The notes below the pieces were generated by a model that worked only from the letters and a program-made list of their open reading frames with translations, was not told the DNA's origin and made no database searches. A DNA stretch of 58,763 nucleotides from Burkholderiales bacterium. Lineage in GTDB: Bacteria > Pseudomonadota > Gammaproteobacteria > Burkholderiales > JAHFRG01. The stretch spans positions 1 through 58,763 of the forward strand of contig DASZZH010000040.1 in NCBI GenBank assembly GCA_035543335.1, read 5' to 3'. Below, piece after piece: positions 34,608-41,693 of this stretch (its first letter is position 1; each line of letters begins with the position of its first letter). A program made the translations under genes and the position numbers.

Positions 34608-35087
34608 TTACGGCTTGATCTGGCCGCGGATTTCTCCGCCCTTATACGCGGCGCTGTGTACGTTCACGTAGAGCAGACCCGCCTTGAACGCGGCCATTTG
34701 CGCTTGGTTCAGCTTGGCGCCGGCCGGAACGGACCAGACGTTATCGGACGTCTTGGTGAGCGGCACGATGATCCCGCCGTTCATCGTGCGGCGCTCGGCC
34801 ATGTGAATGTGCGCGGCGAACGCCGCGACGCCCGAGGTGGTGATGCTGCCGCTGATCGACCCGTCATCCTTGACCGTGATGGTGCCGCTGCCCTTGGCCG
34901 AGGTCGTAACGGGCGGAACTTCCTCGCTTCCGCTGAGCGTCACCTTCACCCCGCTCGAAAACACCCCGCCCACCCATCCGGTCATCCCGTCATACCACCC
35001 GGTGACCGTGGCACATCCTGAAAGCAGAATGGCCGCGCCAATGCCCACCCATAAAGACCGTCCGATTCTTCGCTGACTTGCGTTCAT
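34608..35087 (-). CDS. CHRD-domain lipoprotein
   Basis: A 159-residue outer or periplasmic lipoprotein: signal peptide with lipobox LLSGC (Cys about 24), then a CHRD domain (VKVTLSGSEEVPPVTTSAKG, a SGVAAFAAHIHMA histidine motif, and a terminal LLYVNVHSAAYKGGEIRGQI). CHRD domains are beta-rich modules, first described in chordin, that are common in bacterial envelope proteins; their role there is not established. ATG 35087 has GGAGGAGG upstream. Single gene. Confidence 0.93.
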   Translation of the reverse strand: MNASQRRIGRSLWVGIGAAILLSGCATVTGWYDGMTGWVGGVFSSGVKVTLSGSEEVPPVTTSAKGSGTITVKDDGSISGSITTSGVAAFAAHIHMAERRTMNGGIIVPLTKTSDNVWSVPAGAKLNQAQMAAFKAGLLYVNVHSAAYKGGEIRGQIKP

Positions 35088-35153
35088 ACGTCCTCCTCCG
35101 TTTTGATTGACCGCACAATAAGGATACACTTTTCTTCGTGCCTGCGGGCACTC

Positions 35154-35254
35154 GGTTCTGGTGCAACAACTTTACGCCTCTACGACGGCTAGTGGTTGAA
35201 AGGTTCCATAAATCACAACGGACGGTGGATCCGAATCAACTTTGCACCAGAACC
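35154..35254 (+). mobile_element. ~100-bp IS6-like-ended MITE, copy R1
   Basis: A 101-bp element beginning GGTTCTGGTGCAACAAC and ending TTTGCACCAGAACC, with an inner segment GGCTAGTGGTTGAAAGG. The ends resemble IS6-family tips (GGTTCTGTTGCAAAGTT). No coding capacity. No 8-bp target duplication is evident. Confidence 0.85.
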
Positions 35255-35283
35255 TCGATTCCCGACCGACAGCCCTTGTGCTT

Positions 35284-35445
35284 TCACTTCTTCTCTGTGG
35301 CTTTTGAAGCTGTCACTTTCTTCTCGTTCGAAGTTTGATCTGTCTTGTCTTCCTTGTAATCTCCAATGATTCCCTTTACGGGACACACTCGGAACACGAG
35401 GCATTTTTTGCATCCTACTGCGATAGCAACCGGACATAAAATCAT
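35284..35445 (-). CDS. Small cysteine-containing protein (53 aa)
   Basis: A 53-residue protein too short for usual gene cut-offs. It starts MILCPVAIAVGCKKCLVFRV and continues CPVKGIIGDY, then has a lysine-rich hydrophilic tail. Four cysteines are spaced C4, C12, C15 and C21 in a pattern that could bind a metal or a small Fe-S or zinc site. GAGGT lies about nine bases before the ATG. It sits alone between repeat copies R1 and R2. Its coherent composition (compact Cys-rich head, charged tail) argues for a real gene; I recall similar small proteins in proteobacteria but cannot name a family. Confidence 0.6.
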   Translation of the reverse strand: MILCPVAIAVGCKKCLVFRVCPVKGIIGDYKEDKTDQTSNEKKVTASKATEKK

Positions 35446-35528
35446 TTTTGTTTACCTCAGGTAAGTTGGACTGTAGTTTATGCCCATCTTCATTCCAAAC
35501 ACATCGCGGGCGCGGGCTACCTTTTCCG

Positions 35529-35629
35529 GGCTCTGGTGCAACAAATTCACGACCCTACGACGGCCAGTGGTTGAAAGGTTCCCTAAATCACAACGGATGG
35601 TGGACCCGAATCAACTTTACACCAGAACC
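35529..35629 (+). mobile_element. ~100-bp IS6-like-ended MITE, copy R2
   Basis: Same orientation as R1 and about 90% identical. Ends GGCTCTGGTGCAACAA and TTACACCAGAACC. Its right end supplies the stop codon of the poly-gamma-glutamate hydrolase-like gene on the minus strand, so insertion has trimmed that gene. Confidence 0.85.
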
Positions 35630-36258
35630 CTTCTTAGAGCCTCAGTGAATTGCGCGAACCGAACAGTGCGGGACTCCCGACCCGTGGCGTTTAATGACTG
35701 AAACATCATGCGTCGTAGTCCGACTGCAATCTCAAGCTGTACACCCGCGACAGAAGTACCACGGTTACAAATGTTGGTTGGGCTTAGGCCTTGTAGCGTG
35801 GGATCGTCGTGGTGACTGGTTTTGATTCCCACTCGCTCAAGGGCCGCGGCGATCCTTCTGCCGAGCGCAGAATTAAGTCCACCGACAAAAACCACCTGAT
35901 CCTCCACGTCGCGTCCGTGGACAGTAATAATTGTCCTTGCCCGAGCGACTAACGAGAGACATCGACACTCGTCGAATCGCGTACTAGTGATATGAAGGTC
36001 GCTGTTACCGTCAGGTTTAAGGCCCTCGAAAGCATAAAAGGAAAAATCTTCACCGGCGATCGCGTCAGCAATTTCCGAAGTGCCCGGCTCAATGCCACCA
36101 CCGGGCGGCGCCACAATGGCAAATGACGACGCGTTGTCACGGAAGGCAATCCCGAAATCGGTTCCCTCCCGTTCATGGGAAGCAAGGTCGTGAAAATTTC
36201 GGTACTTATCCGCCACGAACAGGACGGTACCCGTAGTGTCCAAAACTGGATCGACCAT
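35617..36258 (-). CDS. Poly-gamma-glutamate hydrolase family protein (phage-type), possibly inactive
   Basis: A 213-residue protein with the PGA hydrolase (YoqZ/PghP-like) layout: DKYRNFHDLASHEREGTDFG, then GGGIEPGTSEIADAIAGEDF, YAFEGLKP, DLHITSTRFDEC, TVHGRDVED and VFVGGLNSALG. These zinc peptidases degrade poly-gamma-glutamate and occur in phages and in bacteria. In the second motif the expected metal-ligand His (APHGG) reads Pro (APPGG), so activity is doubtful. The stop lies inside repeat R2. The first bases are duplicated in inverted orientation at 37811-37893. No ribosome-binding site is obvious. Confidence 0.75.
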   Translation of the reverse strand: MVDPVLDTTGTVLFVADKYRNFHDLASHEREGTDFGIAFRDNASSFAIVAPPGGGIEPGTSEIADAIAGEDFSFYAFEGLKPDGNSDLHITSTRFDECRCLSLVARARTIITVHGRDVEDQVVFVGGLNSALGRRIAAALERVGIKTSHHDDPTLQGLSPTNICNRGTSVAGVQLEIAVGLRRMMFQSLNATGRESRTVRFAQFTEALRRVLV

Positions 36259-36318
36259 CGTTAAGCGGCAAACCGATAGCCATGGGATTTCCTAATTTAG
36301 TAATTCGCCATGCACAGG
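36235..36318 (-). repeat. Segment duplicated in inverted orientation at 37811-37893
   Basis: About 84 bases, from the first codons of the PGA-hydrolase-like gene through GATAGCCATGG and TTTAGTAATTCGCCATGCAC, recur as reverse complement at 37811-37893 with only a few differences. The GTGCATGGCGAATT end is a motif also seen at 37141 and 53829. Confidence 0.85.
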
Positions 36319-36504
36319 TATGCCGCGGCCACTCGAGGCCGCCTTCTCCAGGCGCTTGCGGTAATCGGCGAAGCGCTCGATCAAGCCGCTGATAAGGTTG
36401 TGCAGGCCCGTGTTGGGAATGTCCCGCACCGCCCGCGACACATCGACCACGGCGTCTCCCTTGAGGACTCCCAGCTTGAAGTCGTCGAAATACAGAAGTC
36501 TCAT
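36292..36504 (-). pseudogene. Truncated fumarylacetoacetate hydrolase (FAH) family gene, N-terminal fragment
   Basis: Seventy residues beginning MRLLYFDDFKLGVLKGDAVV, then VSRAVRDIP and HNLISGLIERFADYRKRLE, which is the N-terminal cap region typical of FAH-family hydrolases/isomerases (normally about 280-330 residues). The sequence breaks off at the repeat motif TAGTAATTCGCCATGCAC, and the catalytic FAH domain is absent. Remnant of a larger gene cut by the repeat-mediated rearrangement. Confidence 0.8.
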
Positions 36505-36706
36505 TTTTGCCTTCCATCGTTGGATTGAATGGCTGCGGTTCCGGGCCGATCTTCCTGTCGAGCGAATACGGCCGGCCGCCGCGCCGCCGGATCGCGGACG
36601 ACACGAGCCCGTTTCAGGTTAGTGGACGAAGCCGGCAAGCGTCAAGCCGCCGCCCGCGCCGCTCGCTCTCCAGATTTTCGCCCGTAGTGGACCGGCGCGA
36701 GGCAGA

Positions 36707-37138
36707 ATGAGAGCCATGCCGAAGATCTCCCCCACGATCACGATCTCCGACAGCGACGTCGAGATCAGCGCGATTCGCGCGCAGGGAGCGGGAGGCCAGA
36801 ACGTCAACAAGGTCTCCTCGGCGGTGCACCTGCGCTTCGACATCCGCGCCTCGTCGCTCCCCGGCCCCTGCAAGGAACGGCTCCTGAGCCTGAGGGATTC
36901 GCGCATTTCCAGGGAAGGAGTGCTCGTCATCAAGGCCCAGCAGCATCGCAGCCTGGAAAAGAACAGGGAAGACGCGCTGAAGCGGCTGCAAGATCTGGTC
37001 GCGAGTGTGGCCGTGACCCCGCGAAAACGCAAACCCACCCGTCCGACCCGCAGCTCCCGGAGAAGGCGCCTGGAAAGCAAGATCCGGCGAGGACAAGTCA
37101 AGAAGATGCGGGGAAAGGTCGGCTCAATCGCGGATTGA
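36707..37138 (+). CDS. arfB: ArfB-type peptidyl-tRNA hydrolase, ribosome rescue factor
   Basis: A 143-residue class I release-factor-like protein. The catalytic motif is in AIRAQGAGGQNVNKVSSAVH (GGQ about residues 28-30), followed by FDIRASSLPG and VIKAQQHRSLEKNREDAL. The C-terminal basic tail (RPTRSSRRRRLESK, then KKMRGKV) is the part that enters the empty mRNA channel in E. coli ArfB/YaeJ. It releases peptides from stalled ribosomes without a stop codon. ATG 36707 has GAGG upstream; ATG 36716 is an alternative. Intact despite lying between remnants. Confidence 0.94.
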   Translation: MRAMPKISPTITISDSDVEISAIRAQGAGGQNVNKVSSAVHLRFDIRASSLPGPCKERLLSLRDSRISREGVLVIKAQQHRSLEKNREDALKRLQDLVASVAVTPRKRKPTRPTRSSRRRRLESKIRRGQVKKMRGKVGSIAD

Positions 37139-37140
37139 GC

Positions 37141-37196
37141 GTGTGCATGGCGAATTGCCAATTAAGGCGGTGATGGGGGTCTGAACGAGCCCATGG
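37141..37196 (+). repeat. GTGTGCATGGCGAATT-type repeat
   Basis: GTGTGCATGGCGAATTGCC, then GGGGGTCTGAACGAGCCCA; about 80% identical to 53829-53884. The first half recurs at 36300-36318 (inverted) and 37811-37840. A companion string TTGTAATTCGCCA occurs at 34588 and 37253. Confidence 0.65.
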
Positions 37197-37303
37197 TAGT
37201 ATGACCGCCGATTGACAATACTGCCCTGACCTCACGCTCTATCTCATGATTTTGTAATTCGCCAAGAACAGGGTTAGCGCGAGTAACCTGACCGACTCTT
37301 TTT

Positions 37304-37403
37304 GGTTCTGGTGCAAAGTTGATTCGGGTCCACCATCCGTTGTGATTTATGGAACCTTTCAACCACTAGCCATCATAGGGTCGTGAAGTTGTTGCACCAG
37401 ACC
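37304..37403 (-). mobile_element. ~100-bp IS6-like-ended MITE, copy R3
   Basis: Reverse orientation to R1/R2. Begins GGTTCTGGTGCAAAGTTGAT and ends GTTGCACCAGACC. It lies between arfB and the DUF3301 gene. Confidence 0.85.
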
Positions 37404-37464
37404 CGTGTAGCATAGTTTAAAATGCCTCAACGCTATTCTTCCGCGAGTGTTTCAGGAAACTGCC

Positions 37465-37797
37465 ATGCCCGGCCCGGAAATCGTCATCATCCTCATATTG
37501 GGAGGGTTCGCCTGGCTCTGGTTCGACAGCCTGAAGGCCCGCGAAGCCGCAATCCGCGCCGCCCGCGCCGCCTGCGCAGCCGAGGGGCTGATGCTGCTCG
37601 ATTACACCGTGGCAATCGCAGGCCTGAAACTCGCGCGCGATGAGGACGGCCGCCTCAAGCTGCAGCGCGCTTATGATTTTGAATACAGCGACAACGGCGA
37701 TAACCGCCTCAAAGGCAGTGTCGTCCTGCTGGGCCACCGGGTGGTGATACTCAATATCGGATTAAGTATTGCACCGACAGTGAGGACCCTACACTAA
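37465..37797 (+). CDS. DUF3301-family membrane-anchored protein
   Basis: About 110 residues. N-terminal helix (PEIVIILILGGFAWLWFD), then the family pattern DSLKAREAAIRAARAACAAE, LLDYTVAIAGLKLARDEDGR and KLQRAYDFEYSDNGDNR. The function of DUF3301 is unknown. The C-terminus (IGLSIAPTVRTLH) departs from what I expect for the family and is followed immediately by repeat sequence, so the last residues may be replaced. ATG 37465 gives the membrane anchor. Confidence 0.8.
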   Translation: MPGPEIVIILILGGFAWLWFDSLKAREAAIRAARAACAAEGLMLLDYTVAIAGLKLARDEDGRLKLQRAYDFEYSDNGDNRLKGSVVLLGHRVVILNIGLSIAPTVRTLH

Positions 37798-37810
37798 CTT
37801 TTTAAAAAGC

Positions 37811-37893
37811 TGTGCATGGCGAATTACTAAATTAGGAAATCCCCATGGCTATCGGCTTGCTGCTTAACGATGGTCGATCCAGTTTTTGGACAC
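37811..37893 (+). repeat. Inverted duplicate of 36235-36318 (5' stump of PGA-hydrolase-like gene)
   Basis: Reads from GTGCATGGCGAATTACTAAA through CTTAACGATGGTCGATCCAG to TTTGGACAC, where it is cut off by the tip of another 100-bp element (GGTTCTGGTGCAACAAC at 37895-37911). Only seven or eight codons of the gene remain. Confidence 0.85.
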
Positions 37894-37894
37894 T

Positions 37895-37911
37895 GGTTCT
37901 GGTGCAACAAC
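37895..37911 (+). mobile_element. Isolated tip of the ~100-bp element
   Basis: GGTTCTGGTGCAACAAC only. The rest of the element is missing, and unrelated sequence runs to R4 at 38016. It marks a deletion or recombination point. Confidence 0.6.
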
Positions 37912-38015
37912 ATCAAGGAGCATTGGGAGCGTAAACTGATCGGGTTTGTCCTCGGAGCCGGCTATGACTTCCTCGAGCAGCCTCAATACCCTTTTCAAGT
38001 ATCGGCACTTTAACC

Positions 38016-38116
38016 GGCTCTGGTGCAAAGTTAATTCGGATCCACTATTTATTGTACGCAAAAGTCCGCGTGAACTACTAGCCGTCGTAGGGTTATAAAG
38101 ACTTTGCACCAGAGCC
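38016..38116 (-). mobile_element. ~100-bp IS6-like-ended MITE, copy R4
   Basis: GGCTCTGGTGCAAAGTTAAT ... TTTGCACCAGAGCC. More diverged inside than the other copies but with matching tips on both ends. It ends three bases before the AI-2E family start codon, so it probably supplies or replaces that gene's promoter region. Confidence 0.8.
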
Positions 38117-38119
38117 CCC

Positions 38120-39145
38120 ATGCATCCAATGCCAGACACGAAGCGTCCGCTTACTGCTCCTGAAATCGCCTCGTGGTGTCTGACCGCCGCGGCGCTGACG
38201 TTGGTGTTGTGGCTACACTTGTTGTCGGCATTGCTGGCCGGACTGCTGGTCTACGAGTTGGTCCGCGTGATCGCGCCGCTGTTACAGCGCCGCCTGTCCG
38301 GCAAGCGTTCGCGGCTAGTGGCGATAGTAGTCCTGGCGTCGCTGATCGTGGGCCTCTTGACGTCCGCTATTATCGGCGCGGTCGCGTTTTTTCGTAGCGA
38401 CATCGGCAGCCTGCCCGTTCTATTGCAGAAAATGGCGGACATCATCGAGGCCGCTCGGGATACGCTCCCGCCCTGGGTGGTGGAGTCCTTGCCAGCCGGC
38501 GCCGATGCGCTGCGCGTAGCGCTGGCGGGCTGGCTGCGCGAGCATGCGCCCGAGCTCCGGCTCGCCGGCACGGAAGCCGGCCGCGCGTTCGCCCACGTTC
38601 TGATTGGCATGGTGATAGGCGCCATAGTGTCGCTGCGCCAGGCGACGCCGGCCCGAACGGAACAGCCGCTTGCCCGCGCGCTCATCGAGCGCACCGGCCG
38701 GCTGGGCAATGCATTCCGGCGCGTGGTGTTCGCGCAGGTGCGTATTTCGGCGCTCAACACGATTTTCACGGGCATTTATCTGGCCGTGCTGCTGCCTGCG
38801 TTCGGAGTGCATTTGCCGCTCACCAAGACGCTCGTCGCCGTCACCTTCGTTGCGGGCCTCCTGCCGATCATTGGTAACCTGATCTCCAATACGGTGATCG
38901 TCATTGTCAGCCTGGCCGATTCGCCGTACGTGGCGCTTGCCTCGCTTGTCTACTTGATCGTGATCCACAAGCTGGAGTATTTCTTGAACGCCCGCATCAT
39001 CGGCTCGCAAATCCAGGCGCATGCGTGGGAGCTGCTGCTCGCGATGCTGGCAATGGAGGCGGCGTTCGGCCTGCCCGGCGTGGTGGCCGCGCCAATCTAC
39101 TACGCTTATCTCAAGCAGGAACTGGCGGACCGCAGGCTGGTGTAG
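38120..39145 (+). CDS. AI-2E transporter family membrane protein
   Basis: A 341-residue polytopic protein (about seven helices) of the AI-2E/UPF0118 (PerM-like) family: N-terminal helices, a long cytoplasmic/amphipathic middle (residues about 95-150), and the conserved C-terminal block GLLPIIGNLISNTVIVIVSL, YLIVIHKLEYFLNARIIGSQ, AFGLPGVVAAPIYYAYLK. Members export small molecules or act as antiporters; AI-2 export is shown only for some. ATG 38120 follows repeat R4 directly; ATG 38129 is equally possible. No ribosome-binding site is evident. Confidence 0.9.
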   Translation: MHPMPDTKRPLTAPEIASWCLTAAALTLVLWLHLLSALLAGLLVYELVRVIAPLLQRRLSGKRSRLVAIVVLASLIVGLLTSAIIGAVAFFRSDIGSLPVLLQKMADIIEAARDTLPPWVVESLPAGADALRVALAGWLREHAPELRLAGTEAGRAFAHVLIGMVIGAIVSLRQATPARTEQPLARALIERTGRLGNAFRRVVFAQVRISALNTIFTGIYLAVLLPAFGVHLPLTKTLVAVTFVAGLLPIIGNLISNTVIVIVSLADSPYVALASLVYLIVIHKLEYFLNARIIGSQIQAHAWELLLAMLAMEAAFGLPGVVAAPIYYAYLKQELADRRLV

Positions 39146-39247
39146 AAGCTGTCTGTAAGCTTCCATGTTTTGTAGACAGGCGAAAAGTAGAACGTTCTGG
39201 CCGAATTCTCTCTCAGCCTCTGGACCTAAACAGGCAACAGCTCACTC

Positions 39248-39706
39248 ATGCATCCGCCTAGCCGCCGCTACATCAGCCGTCTAAATGGTCCCTCCGCACG
39301 GGGCTGGTGGGTGCGGGTGCCAACAATCGAAGGAACCGTAGCCTCGAAGCTGTTCTCCGATTCACGCTTTGGGGGAGCTGGCGCCGCGTTGCAGGCCGCC
39401 CGCGCCTGGCGCGACCGTGCTTGGCGGCGGCATTTTCCCGGGCGCCGCCCACAGCCCCGATACGTCAAGCGTAATCCGCAGCGCAATAACCAGACAGGCG
39501 TGTTGGGTGTCTATGAGCAAATCCGCCTGGTGCGCTATCGTGGGATCCGGGCAAAGTCTATCTATCGGCGCCGCTCCATAGTGGCGAGCTGGATACGCCC
39601 CGACGGCCGCATTGGGCGCAAGAGCTACTCGGTAAATAAGTACGGCCGGGCGCGGGCCCTCAGATTGGCGGCGGCTCTGCGCAAGCGCATGATCCAAGGG
39701 CGCTGA
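39248..39706 (+). CDS. AP2-like DNA-binding protein with two repeated modules
   Basis: A 152-residue very basic protein. The first half (RRYISRLNGPSARGWWVRVP, then KLFSDSRFGGAGAALQAARA) and the second half (NNQTGVLGVYE ... RRRSIVASWIRPDGRIGRKS ... YGRARALRLAAALRK) each follow the AP2/ERF pattern of a short beta-sheet then a helix. Bacterial AP2 modules usually occur in homing endonucleases or mobile-element proteins; no nuclease motif is seen here. The gene is isolated in the accessory region. DNA binding is an inference from the fold and charge. Confidence 0.65.
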   Translation: MHPPSRRYISRLNGPSARGWWVRVPTIEGTVASKLFSDSRFGGAGAALQAARAWRDRAWRRHFPGRRPQPRYVKRNPQRNNQTGVLGVYEQIRLVRYRGIRAKSIYRRRSIVASWIRPDGRIGRKSYSVNKYGRARALRLAAALRKRMIQGR

Positions 39707-39726
39707 AGAGGCGCATGCCTACGACG

Positions 39727-39766
39727 GGTTCAGGTGCAAAGTCTTCACGACCCTCCGACGTTAGCG
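39727..39766 (+). mobile_element. Partial ~100-bp element (left half)
   Basis: GGTTCAGGTGCAAAGTCTTC then ACGACCCTCCGACGTTAG matches the first 40 bases of R1/R2 in the same orientation. The rest is absent. Confidence 0.6.
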
Positions 39767-39867
39767 TAGCAATACTCTCAACAACCAGAGCAGTGCCCAG
39801 TTTTGCCCTCTACGGGGAGCCATCGCTATGGGGCTAGGAACAGGCTGGGGTTCTGGGCGCATCCGCG

Positions 39868-40041
39868 TCAAGGTGCAGTCCAGCCGGCAATAAATGCGAC
39901 TCCGTAAGCGATGGCTGCTGCCAAGCAAAATATCACGAGACTGCGTGTCATGCTTTTCGGTATGCCCATGTCGTCCAGATAGCGTTGGATGAAGTAGCTC
40001 GCAACAAAAAAGGCTACCGTCGACAGCACAAGGTTCAGCAT
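39868..40041 (-). CDS. Small conserved-type membrane protein (57 aa)
   Basis: A 57-residue protein below usual length cut-offs. Two hydrophobic helices, the first MLNLVLSTVAFFVASYFIQR and the second LVIFCLAAAIAYGVAFIAGW, are separated by YLDDMGIPKSMTR. GGAG lies seven bases before the ATG. The Asp-Asp-Met-Gly-Ile-Pro-Lys turn and the topology look like a conserved betaproteobacterial small protein I have a recollection of, but no function is known to me. Confidence 0.65.
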   Translation of the reverse strand: MLNLVLSTVAFFVASYFIQRYLDDMGIPKSMTRSLVIFCLAAAIAYGVAFIAGWTAP

Positions 40042-40313
40042 CTAATGTCTCCAAAGGGATTTAACAAGCTAATAACCCGTCTGGCAACCCCTTGAGAAGC
40101 CGCGCTCGCAACACGACCCACAAAATACCCCAAGCCCTGACACCAGAACTGGAACATGTTAATGGGGGCAGGTCACCTGTGAGTATGGTTGTTATCGGAA
40201 GTTGGAACCTTCTGGGCCGTAGGCCAATAGCAGAGTAAACTATTCCGAATGCCGGTATCGTGCTTAAAACCCACAAGTGACCTGTTCATGGAGACATACT
40301 CATAACGATTTCA

Positions 40314-40808
40314 ATGTACGAAGCCTCAGTTCCGGTGTTTATTCGCATGTTGAAAAATCTCGGGGCGATTCTTGCAAAGGGTGCAACATACGCCGAAGCA
40401 AAGAAAATCGACCCTACAGTGTTGATCAATAGCCGTCTTTACCCTGACATGTTTTCCTTGGCGCGGCAAATTCAAATTGCCTCGGACGCCGCCAAGGGAT
40501 GTGGAGCCCGCCTGGCGGGGCTGGAACCGCTCAAATTTGAGGATAATGAGGCCACCTTTCCGGAGCTCATAGCCCGTATCGACAAGACGGTGGCTTACCT
40601 CGAGACGTTGAAGTCCGAGCAAATTGACAATTCGGAGCAAAGGACCATTACGTTGCAAATACGTAATAAAACGGTGACCTTTTTGGGCAGGCCCTATCTC
40701 TTAAATTTCGCGCTGCCTAACTTCTACTTCCACGTTACCACAGCCTATGACATTCTCAGGCATTGCGGGGTCGAGATCGGCAAGCAAGACTTTATCGGGA
40801 CACTTTAA
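40314..40808 (+). CDS. DUF1993-family protein
   Basis: A 164-residue soluble protein with the DUF1993 pattern: N-terminal YEASVPVFIRMLKNLGAILAK, LYPDMFSLARQIQIASDAAK, the LARLAGLEPLKFEDNE-type segment, and the C-terminal PNFYFHVTTAYDILRHCGVE. The fold is related to DinB four-helix bundles, and the terminal His-containing helix is conserved. The role is unknown; relatives are found in many proteobacteria and fungi. Single gene starting at ATG 40314. Confidence 0.88.
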   Translation: MYEASVPVFIRMLKNLGAILAKGATYAEAKKIDPTVLINSRLYPDMFSLARQIQIASDAAKGCGARLAGLEPLKFEDNEATFPELIARIDKTVAYLETLKSEQIDNSEQRTITLQIRNKTVTFLGRPYLLNFALPNFYFHVTTAYDILRHCGVEIGKQDFIGTL

Positions 40809-41011
40809 TGTCGTGCATCTTGTCGCCAGGCGGCTCGATTATTCTAAGCTGCTTGGATCGCTTTCGACCGAGTCGAGGGATTTCCATTAGCAGCTAAGCT
40901 TGGCCGACACTAAAATCCGACTTCTAAGGAAAACTCGCATTCCTGTCGAATTAGATTCCTGTTAGTCTGACTTTCGCTAAGGTTACATATCGGAAGTTAG
41001 GATCTGCGGAG

Positions 41012-41064
41012 AGCGACTGACACTTAATCTGCGTGTCCCTGGTTCGAGTCCTGGTTGGGGAGCC
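41012..41064 (+). other. tRNA 3'-half remnant
   Basis: GACAC ... TAATCT ... GTGTC resembles an anticodon arm and CCCTGGTTCGAGTCCTGG a T arm, followed by an acceptor-like TTGGGGAGCC. No matching 5' acceptor or D arm exists upstream, so it is not a functional tRNA. Probably the scar of an integration into a tRNA gene. Confidence 0.5.
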
Positions 41065-41106
41065 GGCACTCAACGTCGGCTTTCGACCCAAAGCGGACAT
41101 TCCCGC

Positions 41107-41153
41107 TGACTGCTAATCCGCAGGTCGTAGGTCCGAGCCCTGATCGGGAAGCC
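41107..41153 (+). other. Second tRNA-like 3'-half remnant
   Basis: GACTGCTAATCCGCAGGTCG followed by TAGGTCCGAGCCCTGATCGG and AAGCCA has anticodon-arm and T-arm character, again with no 5' half. Between the two remnants is the widespread repeat TTTCGACCCAAAGCGGACAT. The region 40809-41457 holds these scars and an FNR site but no gene. Confidence 0.4.
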
Positions 41154-41313
41154 ACGCTGCACAGAAGACACAGCAATAACTGAAGAAAGAGTGGCCACAC
41201 TCTAACCCTTAAGTGTTTTCCCAAAATTAAGAGATCCTTCATGGGATCCTCTTTTTGCAGATGAGATATCGACTCAACCATTTCATTTATTAATTCAGTA
41301 AACAATTGTTAGT

Positions 41314-41327
41314 TTGACCTAGATCAA
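41314..41327. promoter_or_regulatory. FNR/ANR box upstream of the SHOCT gene
   Basis: TTGACCTAGATCAA, one mismatch from TTGAT-N4-ATCAA. A TATAGT at 41349-41354 lies where a class II (-41.5) activated promoter should have its -10, which predicts a transcript from about 41361. Confidence 0.7.
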
Positions 41328-41457
41328 ACAATACTCAACGCCAAGTGATATAGTTTTTTGAATTGCAGTAGTGATATCGACTGCTACGGGTATATCAATA
41401 CGCAGATCTCCCGGGAGCAGAAACAAACTAATATTATTCGATGGAGTAACTTCTATC

Positions 41458-41685
41458 ATGTGGTGGGATGGTCCCTGGTACGGGTTTCATTGGATGTGGA
41501 TATTTCCTCTGATTTTTCTCGTCGTGCTCGTACTGTTCCTTTTCCGGGGACCGGGCTGGCCGATATGCGGCGGACACAGGTCGCAAGATCGGGAAGAAAA
41601 CGCCCGTGAGATTCTCGACCGGCGTTATGCCCGAGGAGAAATCAGCCGAGAAGAATATCACAGGATGCGGAAGGACTTGAAGTAG
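41458..41685 (+). CDS. SHOCT-domain small membrane protein
   Basis: A 75-residue protein with one transmembrane helix (MWIFPLIFLVVLVLFLFRG) after a tryptophan-rich N-terminus, and a C-terminal SHOCT motif (AREILDRRYARGEISREEYH). SHOCT modules are short two-helix units of unclear, perhaps oligomerising, function. ATG 41458 was preferred over upstream starts because it begins right at the aromatic N-terminus. An FNR box about 130 bases upstream predicts induction at low oxygen. The methyltransferase remnant follows after 8 bases. Confidence 0.85.
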   Translation: MWWDGPWYGFHWMWIFPLIFLVVLVLFLFRGPGWPICGGHRSQDREENAREILDRRYARGEISREEYHRMRKDLK

Positions 41686-41693
41686 CCACGTCC

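Noticed and set aside
41012..41064. A functional tRNA gene
   Set aside because: No 5' acceptor strand or D arm, and the T stem carries a T-T mismatch.
41024..41305. Minus-strand frame containing VRFGSKADVECR
   Set aside because: This peptide is the translation of a very widespread non-coding repeat (TTTCGACCCAAAGCGGACAT) and crosses the tRNA scars.
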